The notes under the pieces were generated by a model, which was not told the DNA's origin, did not search any database, and worked only from the letters and a program-made list of their open reading frames with translations. A DNA stretch of 64,000 bases from an uncultured Oscillospiraceae bacterium (lineage in GTDB: Bacteria > Bacillota > Clostridia > Oscillospirales > Oscillospiraceae), in assembly GCA_934622035.1 (NCBI GenBank), contig CAKTVG010000003.1:1-64000 (forward strand). The letters are read 5' to 3'. Both the position numbers and the translations under genes were made by a program. Below are positions 1 to 7,774 of the stretch, piece after piece. Each line of letters starts with the position of its first letter. Position 1 is the stretch's first letter.

Positions 1-1633
1 GCATGACCATACGGTCCACGCCCGGCGCAATGCCTGCATGGGGCGGCGCGCCGTAGCAGAAGGCGTTGTACATTGCGGGGAACTTCGCCTTTACATCGTC
101 CTCACCCAGACGCACCAGCTCAAATGCCTTGATCATGATCTCGGGATCATGGTTCCGGACCGCGCCGGAGGACAGCTCCACGCCGTTGCAGACCAGGTCG
201 TACTGATACGCGTTGATGGACAGCGGGTCAATCTCGCCGCGCTCCGCCTTTTCCAGAACCTCCAGACCGCCGTTCGGCATGGAGAAGGGATTGTGGCAGA
301 ATTCCAGCTCGCCGGATTCTTCGCCGATCTCATACATCGGGAAGTCGACGATCCAGCAGAACTCGTAGCGTTCTGCGTCCATGTGGCCCGGAACGGCAGC
401 GCCCAGCAGCTTGCGCAGGACGCCCGCGCACTTCTGTGCGGCAGTCTTCTTGCCTGCGGTCACGCCGACGAAGGAGCCGGGCGTCAGGCCGAGCGCCGCA
501 ACGACGGCGTCCTTGCGGTCCGCCAGGAACTTGGCAATGCCGCCGGAGAGCTCGCCATCCTCGCCCAGCTTGAACCACATGGGTTTGGAGCCGGAGATGA
601 CCTCCGTTTCCGCAACGAGCTTGTCCACCGCCTTGCGCGCCAGATTGCAGTCATGCACAACGATCGCCTTGACCGTATTACCCTCGGCAAACGGGGCAAA
701 ATCGATGCCGGAAACCAGCTCAGTAATGTCGTCGATCACGAGGTCGATGCGCAGATCGGGCTTGTCGGAGCCGTAGCGCTCCATGGCCTCGTTGTAGCCG
801 ATGCGCTTAAAGGGCGCGGAGGAAGCGATGTTATACTTGCCGAACTTTGCAAAGATGGGCGGCAGAACATCCTCCAGAACGGCAAACACGTCGTCCTGAT
901 CGGCAAATGCCATTTCCATATCGAGCTGATAGAATTCGCCGGGGCTGCGGTCGCCGCGGGCGTCCTCATCGCGGAAGCAGGGCGCAATCTGGAAATAGCG
1001 GTCAAAGCCGGAGGTCATCAGCAGCTGCTTGAACTGCTGCGGCGCCTGCGGCAGGGCATAGAACTTGCCGGGGTGCTTTCTCGCCGGGACAAGATAGTCT
1101 CTCGCGCCCTCGGGCGAAGAAACCGTAAGAATCGGCGTCGTAATCTCCAGGAAACCGTGCTCGGTCATGGCCTGGCGCAGCGCGGCGACGACATTGCAGC
1201 GCAGGATGATATTGCTCTTGACCGCCGGATTGCGCAGGTCAAGGTAGCGATACTTCAGGCGGACGGACTCGTCTGCGTCGCGGCTGCGGTTGATCTCAAA
1301 GGGCAGCTCGTTATAGCGGCAGCGGCCCAGAATCTTGATTTCGGTCGGAACGACCTCAATGTCTCCCGTAGGCTGCTTCGGATTCTTGCTCGCGCGCTCA
1401 CGGACCACGCCGGTCACGCCGATGGTGGATTCCTTGTTGATGCTGCGGATGATCTGCATCATCTCCTCGGTTTCCACGACGACCTGCGTCGTGCCGTAGA
1501 AGTCGCGCAGAACGACGAAAGCCAGCGCACTGCCGACCTCGCGGACATTCTCCATCCAGCCCGCCAGCGTAACGGTCTTGCCGACGTCCGTCAGGCGGAG
1601 CTCGCCGCAGTTGTGAGTTCTTGATTGCGTCAT
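1..1633 (-). CDS. aspS: Aspartyl-tRNA synthetase (C-terminus cut by window edge)
   Basis: Charges tRNA-Asp with aspartate in the cytoplasm. Reading the minus strand from ATG at 1633 gives MTQSRTHNCGEL and 544 codons before the window ends. The N-terminal OB-fold anticodon-binding part (about residues 1-110) is followed by RYRYLDLR, class II motif 2 (FRDEDARGDRSPGEF, near residue 220) and the bacterial GAD insertion. The last visible residues, GVDRMVM, are the start of motif 3. Family length is about 590, so roughly 45 residues are missing. A GGGGGAA ribosome binding site lies about 8 bases before the start. It is the last visible gene of a dapA-dapB-hisS-aspS run, 16 bases after hisS. The genome also has asnS, so this enzyme need not mischarge tRNA-Asn. 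Identification is very secure. Confidence 0.97.
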   Translation of the reverse strand, partial: MTQSRTHNCGELRLTDVGKTVTLAGWMENVREVGSALAFVVLRDFYGTTQVVVETEEMMQIIRSINKESTIGVTGVVRERASKNPKQPTGDIEVVPTEIKILGRCRYNELPFEINRSRDADESVRLKYRYLDLRNPAVKSNIILRCNVVAALRQAMTEHGFLEITTPILTVSSPEGARDYLVPARKHPGKFYALPQAPQQFKQLLMTSGFDRYFQIAPCFRDEDARGDRSPGEFYQLDMEMAFADQDDVFAVLEDVLPPIFAKFGKYNIASSAPFKRIGYNEAMERYGSDKPDLRIDLVIDDITELVSGIDFAPFAEGNTVKAIVVHDCNLARKAVDKLVAETEVISGSKPMWFKLGEDGELSGGIAKFLADRKDAVVAALGLTPGSFVGVTAGKKTAAQKCAGVLRKLLGAAVPGHMDAERYEFCWIVDFPMYEIGEESGELEFCHNPFSMPNGGLEVLEKAERGEIDPLSINAYQYDLVCNGVELSSGAVRNHDPEIMIKAFELVRLGEDDVKAKFPAMYNAFCYGAPPHAGIAPGVDRMVM

Positions 1634-1649
1634 AAATGATTCCCCCAAA

Positions 1650-3008
1650 TTATTTCTCTAAAATCACAGAGCCTTTGTTCAGCTCGGAAATACCCTTTTG
1701 AATCAGTGCCGCGGCCTCCTCCGGCGGCAGACTGACCTGCTGGCCGGTGCGAAGATCCTTGACCGAGCAGACGCCCTGCGCCACCTCGTCCTCCCCAAGG
1801 AAGACGACATAGGGAATCCCCAGCCGGTCGGCGTAGGACATTTTGGCCTTGAACTTCTTCTGCTCGGAATAGATCTGCGTGCGGATGCCCGCCGTGCGGA
1901 AGCGCGTCGCCAGCGTGACGGCGGTCGTGATGTCCTCCGTCATGGGCAGCATCAGCACGTCGGCTGGCGCGGTGGGCAGGTTGGGATTGAGCATGCCCTG
2001 CTCATCGAGCACGTAGAACAGGCGCGTCAGGCCGATCGCCACGCCCACGCCGGGCAGGCTCCGCTCGGAATAGTACTCCGCCAGATTGTCATAGCGGCCG
2101 CCCGCGCAGATCGCGCCGATTTCGGGATGATCGAGCATACGCGTCTCATAAACCGTTCCGGTATAGTAATCCAGTCCGCGTGCAATGGTCAGATCAACGG
2201 CAAAATTCTCCTCCGGAACACCAAAGGCCGCCAGATACTTCGTCACCGTGGTCAATTCCTCCAGGCCGGTGTCGAAGGCTTCGTTTTTGCCGCGGTAGCC
2301 CTCCAGCGCAGCCAGAACCTCCGCATTTGTCCCGCGAATGGCGATAAAACGCAGAATTTCGTCCGCATCGGCCTCCGAAATGCCGATGTCCTCGACGAGA
2401 ATGGTGTGAACCTTCTCCGGTCCGATCTTGTCGAGCTTATCAACCGTGCGCATGATATCGCCGGACTTCTCCGTCAGGCCGAGCATGGCATAAAAACCGT
2501 TCAGGATCTTGCGGTTGTTCACGCTGATGCAGAAGCGTTTCAGTCCGAATTCGGAGAATACCTTATAAATAATCGAAGGAATTTCCGCCTCGTTGACAAC
2601 GGAAAGCTTTCCGTCGCCGATGATATCGATATCCGCCTGATAGAATTCGCGGAAACGGCCGCGCTGCGCGCGTTCGCCGCGATAAACCTTACCGATGGCA
2701 TAACGCCGGAAGGGGAAGCACAGCTCGTTCTCATGCAGCGCGACGTACTTCGCCAGTGGAACCGTGTGATCAAAGCGCAGGGCAAGGTCGGAGTCGCCCT
2801 TCTGGAAGCGGTAGATCTGCTTTTCCGTTTCACCGCCGCCCTTGGCCAGCAGGATGTCCGCCGCCTCGATCACCGGCGTGTCGATGGGAGTAAAGCCATA
2901 AAGCGAGAAGGTTTTGCGCAGAATTTCGAGCATGCGCTCAAATTTCTGCTGCGGCGCAGGCAGCAGCTCCATAAAGCCGGAGAGTGTCCGCGGTCTCAGT
3001 TTTTCCAT
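1650..3008 (-). CDS. hisS: Histidyl-tRNA synthetase
   Basis: Charges tRNA-His with histidine. The 452-residue product has class II motif 2 (RRYAIGKVYRGE, about residues 101-112), the HisRS-specific histidine-binding motif RGLDYYTG (about 277-284) and motif 3 (GVGVAIGLTRL), then a C-terminal anticodon-binding domain. I chose ATG at 3008 (MEKLRPRTLSG). An in-frame upstream start at 3038 would overlap dapB, while 3008 has AAGGAAAAG upstream and leaves a 19-base gap. It follows dapB and precedes aspS on the same strand. HisS-AspS pairing is common in Firmicutes; its attachment to dapAB is less usual. Confidence 0.97.
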   Translation of the reverse strand: MEKLRPRTLSGFMELLPAPQQKFERMLEILRKTFSLYGFTPIDTPVIEAADILLAKGGGETEKQIYRFQKGDSDLALRFDHTVPLAKYVALHENELCFPFRRYAIGKVYRGERAQRGRFREFYQADIDIIGDGKLSVVNEAEIPSIIYKVFSEFGLKRFCISVNNRKILNGFYAMLGLTEKSGDIMRTVDKLDKIGPEKVHTILVEDIGISEADADEILRFIAIRGTNAEVLAALEGYRGKNEAFDTGLEELTTVTKYLAAFGVPEENFAVDLTIARGLDYYTGTVYETRMLDHPEIGAICAGGRYDNLAEYYSERSLPGVGVAIGLTRLFYVLDEQGMLNPNLPTAPADVLMLPMTEDITTAVTLATRFRTAGIRTQIYSEQKKFKAKMSYADRLGIPYVVFLGEDEVAQGVCSVKDLRTGQQVSLPPEEAAALIQKGISELNKGSVILEK

Positions 3009-3027
3009 AGTCTTTCTTTTCCTTATC

Positions 3028-3741
3028 TCAAGTATCAAACAGCAGCTCGTCGAGCGAATAGAAGCCGGGCGCTCTGCCGCAAATCGCCTGTGCTGCGCGA
3101 AGTGCGCCCGCAGCGAAGATTTTCCGGCTGGAAGCCGAATGAGTCAGTGTCAGCGTTTCGTCCTCGCCGAAGAAATAGACGGTATGCTCCCCTGCGACCG
3201 TACCGCCGCGCAGGGAGAAAACACCGATCTCCTCCGGCTTGCGCTTGCCGCACAGGCCCTCGCGGCCGTGCAGCACCGTCGCCTGCCCCTCCGGATCCAG
3301 CTCCTGCAAAAGCAGCTTTGCCGTGCCGCTGGGCGCGTCGGCCTTCTGATTGTGATGGATTTCAACAATCTCCTTGTCCCAATCCTTCAGTGTTCCGGCA
3401 TAGTCGCGCAGCATACGCCGCAGGACGGCAATGCCGGTGCTGTAATTCGCGGTCCAGATGACGGGAACGCTCGCCGCGGCCTCCTGCAGCAGCTGCATTT
3501 CAGGCTCGGCAAACGCAGTCGTCCCGCTGACGAGCGCCGTGCCCGTATGGCGGAGATAGTCCGTCAGGTGCTTTGCCGCGCCCGCGCCGGAAAAGTCGAT
3601 GCAGACGTCCGCGGCAGGCGCGGTTTCATACGCCTCCGGGCAGGTAATATCGGCATGGCCAACGATCTGCCAGCCCTTTTCCTGGGCCAGTGCCTCGACC
3701 ATTTTCCCCATTCTTCCATAGCCGCTGAGGAAGAGCTTCAT
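3028..3741 (-). CDS. dapB: 4-hydroxy-tetrahydrodipicolinate reductase
   Basis: Second step of the dapA-dapB branch: NAD(P)H-dependent reduction in the diaminopimelate/lysine pathway. The 237-residue protein opens with a Rossmann glycine motif (GYGRMGKM, residues 7-14). It carries the DapB signature EIHHNQKADAPSGTA (127-141), which includes the catalytic His pair and Lys133. It is shorter than the roughly 270-residue E. coli enzyme, as in many Clostridia. Its ATG directly abuts the TAA of dapA (TAAATG), so the two are almost certainly translated from one message. Confidence 0.96.
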   Translation of the reverse strand: MKLFLSGYGRMGKMVEALAQEKGWQIVGHADITCPEAYETAPAADVCIDFSGAGAAKHLTDYLRHTGTALVSGTTAFAEPEMQLLQEAAASVPVIWTANYSTGIAVLRRMLRDYAGTLKDWDKEIVEIHHNQKADAPSGTAKLLLQELDPEGQATVLHGREGLCGKRKPEEIGVFSLRGGTVAGEHTVYFFGEDETLTLTHSASSRKIFAAGALRAAQAICGRAPGFYSLDELLFDT

Positions 3742-4638
3742 TTAAGCGTCCTCCTTCACGGGCAGCCCGGCCTCGCGCATGATCTGTGCAAGCTTGGCGC
3801 GGTGCTCCGGCGTCATGGGATACATCGGCATGCGGTAGCTGCCCGCGCGCAGCCCCATCAGATTCATCGCTTCCTTCACGGGGATGGGGTTCACCTCCAT
3901 GAACAGCGCATTGATAAGGTCAAGGTAGCGCAGCTGCGTGGCACGCGCCTTCTCGTGGCGGCCCTCCAGGTAATCCGTGACCATATCGTGCACCTCGCGG
4001 GGCATGATATTCGCCCAAACGGAGATGACGCCAGACGCGCCGACGGACAGCAGCGGAACGGTAATATCGTCGTTGCCGCAGTACATCACGAAATCGTCGG
4101 AAAGATACCGCGCAACCTTCATGGCATAGGCCATGTCGCCGCTGGCCTCCTTGATGCCCATGACGTTCGGATGCACAGACAGGCGGCGCACGACGTCCTC
4201 GGAGATCTTGCAGCCGGTGCGGCCGGGAACATTATAGAGGATGATGGGAGCCGAGGCGGCGTCCGCCGACATCATGAAGTGGCGGTACATGCCCTCTTCG
4301 TTGGTTTTCACATAGTAAGGGCTGATGCACAGCAGCGCCGCAGCGCCCATTTCGGAATAAATGACGCTTTTGTGCTTCTGCATCTCGCTGGAATTCGAGC
4401 CGCTGCCCGCAATGACCGGAATTCTTCCGGCGGCATGGCTGATAACGCAGTCGAGCGTCTTGATGTCCTCCTCCAGAGAGGTAGAGGCCGTCTCGCCCGT
4501 CGTGCCGAGGACCAGCAGCGCGTCCGTTTTGTTTTCAATGTGCCAGTCCACCAGCTCGCGCAGGCGGACAAAGTCCGTCGAACCGTCATGGTTGAACGGA
4601 GTGACCAGTGCCACGATGGAGCCTGTAATCTTCTTCAT
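3742..4638 (-). CDS. dapA: 4-hydroxy-tetrahydrodipicolinate synthase
   Basis: Condenses pyruvate with aspartate semialdehyde to start the diaminopimelate/lysine branch. The 298-residue TIM-barrel protein shows GTTGET (45-50), Tyr135 within YNVPGRTG and the Schiff-base Lys163 in GIKEASGD. The start at 4638 is fixed by a strong AAAAGGAGG site; an in-frame upstream extension to 4704 would begin inside the promoter. First gene of the dapA-dapB-hisS-aspS run. The roughly 55-base leader is too short for a lysine riboswitch. Confidence 0.97.
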   Translation of the reverse strand: MKKITGSIVALVTPFNHDGSTDFVRLRELVDWHIENKTDALLVLGTTGETASTSLEEDIKTLDCVISHAAGRIPVIAGSGSNSSEMQKHKSVIYSEMGAAALLCISPYYVKTNEEGMYRHFMMSADAASAPIILYNVPGRTGCKISEDVVRRLSVHPNVMGIKEASGDMAYAMKVARYLSDDFVMYCGNDDITVPLLSVGASGVISVWANIMPREVHDMVTDYLEGRHEKARATQLRYLDLINALFMEVNPIPVKEAMNLMGLRAGSYRMPMYPMTPEHRAKLAQIMREAGLPVKEDA

Positions 4639-4699
4639 AAAAAATCCTCCTTTTCGTGTGGCGAAAATCCTTCCGGGATTCCGGCAGATTTCCTTATAA

Positions 4700-4728
4700 A
4701 TCATAGCATTTTACAGAGGAAAATGCAA
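4700..4728 (-). promoter_or_regulatory. Sigma-A promoter for dapA
   Basis: On the minus strand a -35 TTGCAT (4723-4728) and a -10 TATGAT (4700-4705) are separated by 17 bases. The -10 lies about 60 bases upstream of the dapA start. No operator or riboswitch is visible between them. Confidence 0.7.
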
Positions 4729-4819
4729 GTACTGCCTTTCATTTTGCGGCGCTGCGGAAAAGGTTTTTCCGTATGCAGGGGAAATCCGCAGAGTGCAGGG
4801 ATTTTCTTGCAAAAACTTG

Positions 4820-4848
4820 TTGACAAATTCTTTTTTCAGGGGTAAAAT
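4820..4848 (+). promoter_or_regulatory. Sigma-A promoter for rpsF-ssb-rpsR
   Basis: A perfect -35 TTGACA (4820-4825), a 17-base spacer and a -10 TAAAAT (4843-4848) lie about 80 bases before rpsF. This predicts a transcript start near 4855. Confidence 0.8.
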
Positions 4849-4866
4849 AATCTGGTCTGCGAATGC

Positions 4867-4907
4867 GGACAATCCTTGCCGCCGGCGCGACCGGCGGCCA
4901 AAAGTCC
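4867..4907 (+). promoter_or_regulatory. Structured rpsF leader, candidate S6:S18 autoregulatory hairpin
   Basis: The untranslated leader can fold as an outer helix GGAC/GTCC (4867-4870 with 4904-4907). This encloses an 8-bp G+C helix GCCGCCGG/CCGGCGGC (4878-4885 with 4891-4898) with a five-base loop. The S6:S18 complex is known to bind a hairpin in its own rpsF leader in many bacteria. Position and shape fit, but I could not verify the conserved unpaired CCG element, so the assignment is tentative. Confidence 0.4.
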
Positions 4908-4927
4908 AAAAGGAGGTGCAAACAACA

Positions 4928-5224
4928 ATGGCTAAGATTTCCGGTAAGTATGAGATCGTCTATATCATCGATCCCGCAAAGGGTGAAGATGGTATTGCCG
5001 CTCTTGTGGAAAAGTTCAAGGCGATGGTTGAGGCAGAAGGTACTCTCACGGGTATCGAGGAATGGGGCAAGCGCCGGCTGGCATATCCCATCAACGATCT
5101 TCCCGAAGGTTACTACGTGCTGATGAACTGCGAATGCAAGCCCGAGCTCCCCGCTGAGCTGGACCGTGTGTTCAAGATCACCGACGGCATCCTGCGCTCC
5201 ATCATTGTCGCAGTCGAAGAGTAA
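4928..5224 (+). CDS. rpsF: 30S ribosomal protein S6
   Basis: Small-subunit protein that binds 16S rRNA as a heterodimer with S18. The 98-residue product begins MAKISGKYEIVYII and contains the typical LAYPIND segment and a short acidic tail (AVEE). Length matches the family (95-100). The start at 4928 follows AAAGGAGGTG; an in-frame extension to 4793 would run through the promoter and is rejected. First gene of the conserved rpsF-ssb-rpsR operon. Confidence 0.97.
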   Translation: MAKISGKYEIVYIIDPAKGEDGIAALVEKFKAMVEAEGTLTGIEEWGKRRLAYPINDLPEGYYVLMNCECKPELPAELDRVFKITDGILRSIIVAVEE

Positions 5225-5236
5225 GGAGGCCCGTTC

Positions 5237-5710
5237 ATGCTGAACCATATTGTTCTCATGGGCCGTCTTACCCGTGACCCCGAGCTGCGTCGGACAGGCT
5301 CCGGTGTAGCAGTGGCCACATTCTCGCTGGCGGTTGACCGCGATTTCGGCAGCAGCGCCACCGGCGAAAAGGAAACGGATTTCATCGACATCGTGGTATG
5401 GCGCAATACCGCTGAATTCGTCAGCAAGTATTTCACCAAGGGCCGCATGGCGGTGGTCTCCGGTCGTCTCCAGATTCGCAACTGGACCGACAAGGAAGGA
5501 AACAAGCGCCGCAGCGCAGAGGTCGTTGCCGACAATGTCTATTTCGGCGACTCCAAGCGCGACAATGCGGACGGCGCCTACGGCACAGCTCCGGCCTTCG
5601 GCGGCTATTCCGCCCCGGCAGCTCCGTCCGGCTATGCCGCTCCCAGCGCTCCGGCTCCCGCATCCGACTTCTCCATGATCGAGGATGACGACAGCCAGCT
5701 TCCGTTCTAA
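5237..5710 (+). CDS. ssb: Single-stranded DNA-binding protein
   Basis: Coats single-stranded DNA in replication, repair and recombination. The 157-residue protein has an N-terminal OB fold (about 1-105, starting MLNHIVLMGRLTRDPE), a Pro/Ala/Gly-rich flexible linker, and the acidic tip DDDSQLPF that docks partner proteins. AAGGAGG sits just before the start, overlapping the end of rpsF. Placement between rpsF and rpsR is the standard Firmicute order. Confidence 0.97.
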   Translation: MLNHIVLMGRLTRDPELRRTGSGVAVATFSLAVDRDFGSSATGEKETDFIDIVVWRNTAEFVSKYFTKGRMAVVSGRLQIRNWTDKEGNKRRSAEVVADNVYFGDSKRDNADGAYGTAPAFGGYSAPAAPSGYAAPSAPAPASDFSMIEDDDSQLPF

Positions 5711-5753
5711 CTGAAACTTTTTCACTTGAGTCTGAAAGAAGGAGGATTTCATC

Positions 5754-5987
5754 ATGGCAAACGATAGAGTTCGCCCGCGTAAGCGCAAGAAGGTATGTAA
5801 CTTCTGCGTCGAGAAGGCTACCAGCATCGATTTCAAGGATTCCGCCAAGCTCCGCCGTTATACGTCCGAGCGTGGTAAGATCCTGCCCCGCCGTACCACC
5901 GGTACCTGCGCTGCCCATCAGCGCCAGCTGACCATCGCAATCAAGCGTGCGCGTCAGATCGCCTTGCTGCCCTACGTAGCAGACTAA
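5754..5987 (+). CDS. rpsR: 30S ribosomal protein S18
   Basis: Small-subunit protein, partner of S6. The 77-residue basic protein contains the family signature around DFKDSAKLRRYTSERGKI and the RRTTGTCAAHQRQL stretch. The N-terminal half carries CNFC, as in zinc-binding-type S18 variants. A GAAGGAGG ribosome binding site precedes it. Last gene of the operon, followed by a terminator. Confidence 0.97.
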   Translation: MANDRVRPRKRKKVCNFCVEKATSIDFKDSAKLRRYTSERGKILPRRTTGTCAAHQRQLTIAIKRARQIALLPYVAD

Positions 5988-6002
5988 TTTCCGCCGAATC
6001 AG

Positions 6003-6040
6003 AGCGCCTCATGGAATGAACCTCCATGAGGCGCTTTTCT
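6003..6040 (+). terminator. Intrinsic terminator after rpsR
   Basis: A perfect 13-bp stem, AGCGCCTCATGGA (6003-6015) with its complement at 6023-6035, has a seven-base loop and is followed by TTTTCT. Confidence 0.85.
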
Positions 6041-6095
6041 ATGCGCTTCTCCGAAAAGCGCACAGCTTTTTTGTCAAAAATCAGCGGAATTCCGC

Positions 6096-6124
6096 TTGCC
6101 TCCCTGCCGCGCCCGTGCTAAAAT
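6096..6124 (+). promoter_or_regulatory. Sigma-A promoter for the MATE transporter
   Basis: A -35 TTGCCT (6096-6101), a 17-base spacer and a -10 TAAAAT (6119-6124). This predicts a start near 6131 and a leader of about 225 bases before the transporter. Confidence 0.65.
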
Positions 6125-6130
6125 AATAGG

Positions 6131-6355
6131 GGTTATTTACGTCCGGTCAAGCCTACAGTTGGCGTAATCGCATTTGGGAAGCTCTGATAAAATCAACAAG
6201 AGCGGATGGCGCAAGATTTTTCGTCAAGCCGAGGTTTGGGAAACGCAGGAACACTTCGTGTCTTTCAAGTTTTCCGTACCGATGGATTGGCGGAAAAGAT
6301 TCAGCATCCGCCGCAGAGGATTTTCTCAGAGTTTCCCCATAAAAAGGAAATGGAA
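6131..6355 (+). promoter_or_regulatory. Long structured 5' leader of the MATE gene, candidate riboswitch
   Basis: About 225 untranslated bases separate the promoter from the transporter, in a segment without a credible gene. Visible hairpins are GCC-TACAGTT-GGC (around 6150-6165), GCTCT/AGAGC (about 6181-6202) and GGCGGA/TCCGCC (6289-6294 with 6307-6312). The last lies shortly before the ribosome binding site. Guanidine-IV (mepA-motif) riboswitches are known upstream of MATE genes in Clostridia, which makes that class the first to test. I cannot recall its consensus well enough to assign it. Confidence 0.4.
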
Positions 6356-7735
6356 ATGAAAGAAAAGAACTCCCTGATCGAAGGCTCGATCTGGAAGGGC
6401 CTGATCTCCTTCGTCTTCCCGATTTTTCTGGGGCAGGTCTTCCAGCAGCTCTACAACACCGCCGACACCTGGGTCGTCGGTACTTTTTTGGACAAAGACT
6501 CCTACGCCGCCGTCAGCTCCTCCGGAAGCCTGGTCTTCCTGCTGATCGGCTTTTTTGGCGGCATTTCCGTAGGTGCAGGCGTCGTCATCGCGCGCTATTT
6601 CGGCGCAGGCGATACGGATAAGCTCCGCATCTCGGTGCACACCACGGTCGTCTCCGGCCTGATTGCCGGCGTTATCCTGACCGCCGTCGGCATGATCTTC
6701 ACGCCGCAGATTCTGCAATTGATGGATACGCCGGAGGATGTCCTTCCCCGCTCCGTGGAATACTTCCAGATGTACTTCGCTGGCTCCATCGCCATCGTGA
6801 TGTACAATATGTGTGTCGGCATTCTCCGCGCCGTGGGCGACAGCAAACGCCCGCTGTACTATCTGATCATCTCGTCCCTTGTCAATATTGCACTGGATCT
6901 GCTCTTTGTCGGCGTATTCCACTGGGGCGTCTGGTCCGCCGCGCTCGCCACATCGATTTCCCAGTTTATCAGCCTGGTGCTCTGCCTGATTCGCCTCTTC
7001 CGGGACGACGCCGTCTATCGGCTCAGCTGGAAGGAAATGCGCATCGATTTATCCATGCTCGCCCAGGTCATCCGCTACGGTCTTCCCTCCGGCGTGCAGA
7101 ATTCCATCATCGGCTTTGCCAACGTCGTGGTGCAGAGCAACATCAACGCCTTTCAATCCGATGCCATCGCGGGCTGCGGCACCTACGCCAAGCTTGAGGG
7201 CTTCGCCTTCCTGCCCATCACCTGCTTTGCCATGGGACTGACCACCTTTGTCAGCCAGAACCTCGGCGCAAAGCAGTATGAGCGCACCAAAAAGGGCGTT
7301 CGTATGGGCATCCTCACCTCTGTTCTGCTGGCCGAGGGCATCGGCGTCATCATGTTCCTCTTTGCAGAGCCGCTGGTTCGCCTGTTCAGCAAGGAACCGG
7401 CCGTCGTGGCCTACGGCGTCAGGCAGGCGCATGTGGAGGCGCTGTTCTTCTTCCTGCTCGCTTTCTCGCACTGCATTGCAGGATTGTTGCGAGGCGCAGG
7501 CAAGCCTATGGCCCCGATGATCGTCATGCTCTGCTCCTGGTGCGTCATCCGCGTGACCTACATCACAATCATGGTTCCCGTTTTTAAAGACATCGCGGTG
7601 ATTTTCAGTGCCTATCCCCTCACCTGGGGCATCAGCTCCATTGTCTTTTTGATCTATTATTTCAAATCCGACTGGCTGCACGCCTTCGACCGCGCAGAAG
7701 CAAAGAAAAAGCTCGCAGAAAAAGCGAAGCAATAA
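6356..7735 (+). CDS. MATE family multidrug/cation exporter
   Basis: Predicted inner-membrane antiporter that exports toxic cations or drugs in exchange for Na+ or H+. The 459-residue protein has about 12 hydrophobic segments in two similar halves and typical MATE elements such as FPIFLGQVFQQLYNTADTWV near the N-terminus and GLPSGVQNSI at the start of the second half. I chose ATG at 6356 (MKEKNSLIEG) because AAGGA lies eight bases upstream. An open frame extending back to 6206 covers the leader and shows no homologous residues. Single-gene unit with its own promoter and terminator. Substrate is unknown; see the leader. Confidence 0.9.
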   Translation: MKEKNSLIEGSIWKGLISFVFPIFLGQVFQQLYNTADTWVVGTFLDKDSYAAVSSSGSLVFLLIGFFGGISVGAGVVIARYFGAGDTDKLRISVHTTVVSGLIAGVILTAVGMIFTPQILQLMDTPEDVLPRSVEYFQMYFAGSIAIVMYNMCVGILRAVGDSKRPLYYLIISSLVNIALDLLFVGVFHWGVWSAALATSISQFISLVLCLIRLFRDDAVYRLSWKEMRIDLSMLAQVIRYGLPSGVQNSIIGFANVVVQSNINAFQSDAIAGCGTYAKLEGFAFLPITCFAMGLTTFVSQNLGAKQYERTKKGVRMGILTSVLLAEGIGVIMFLFAEPLVRLFSKEPAVVAYGVRQAHVEALFFFLLAFSHCIAGLLRGAGKPMAPMIVMLCSWCVIRVTYITIMVPVFKDIAVIFSAYPLTWGISSIVFLIYYFKSDWLHAFDRAEAKKKLAEKAKQ

Positions 7736-7738
7736 ATC

Positions 7739-7772
7739 AAAGCTCCGGCAGAGAACTCTGCCGGAGCTTTAC
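7739..7772. terminator. Bidirectional terminator between MATE and a lipoprotein gene
   Basis: A 15-bp perfect inverted repeat (7739-7753 with 7756-7770, core GCTCCGGCAGAG) is flanked by A-run and T-run. It can end both the plus-strand MATE transcript and the converging minus-strand lipoprotein transcript. Confidence 0.85.
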
Positions 7773-7774
7773 TA

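Noticed and set aside
38..1624. Plus-strand open frame of over 500 codons at the left end
   Set aside because: Antisense to aspS, whose minus-strand translation carries the complete class II motifs.
4638..4728. Lysine riboswitch before dapA
   Set aside because: The transcript leader is only about 55 bases, far shorter than the lysine aptamer.
6174..6359. Possible small gene in the MATE leader
   Set aside because: Basic, motif-free frame overlapping the leader hairpins and the transporter start, without a ribosome binding site.
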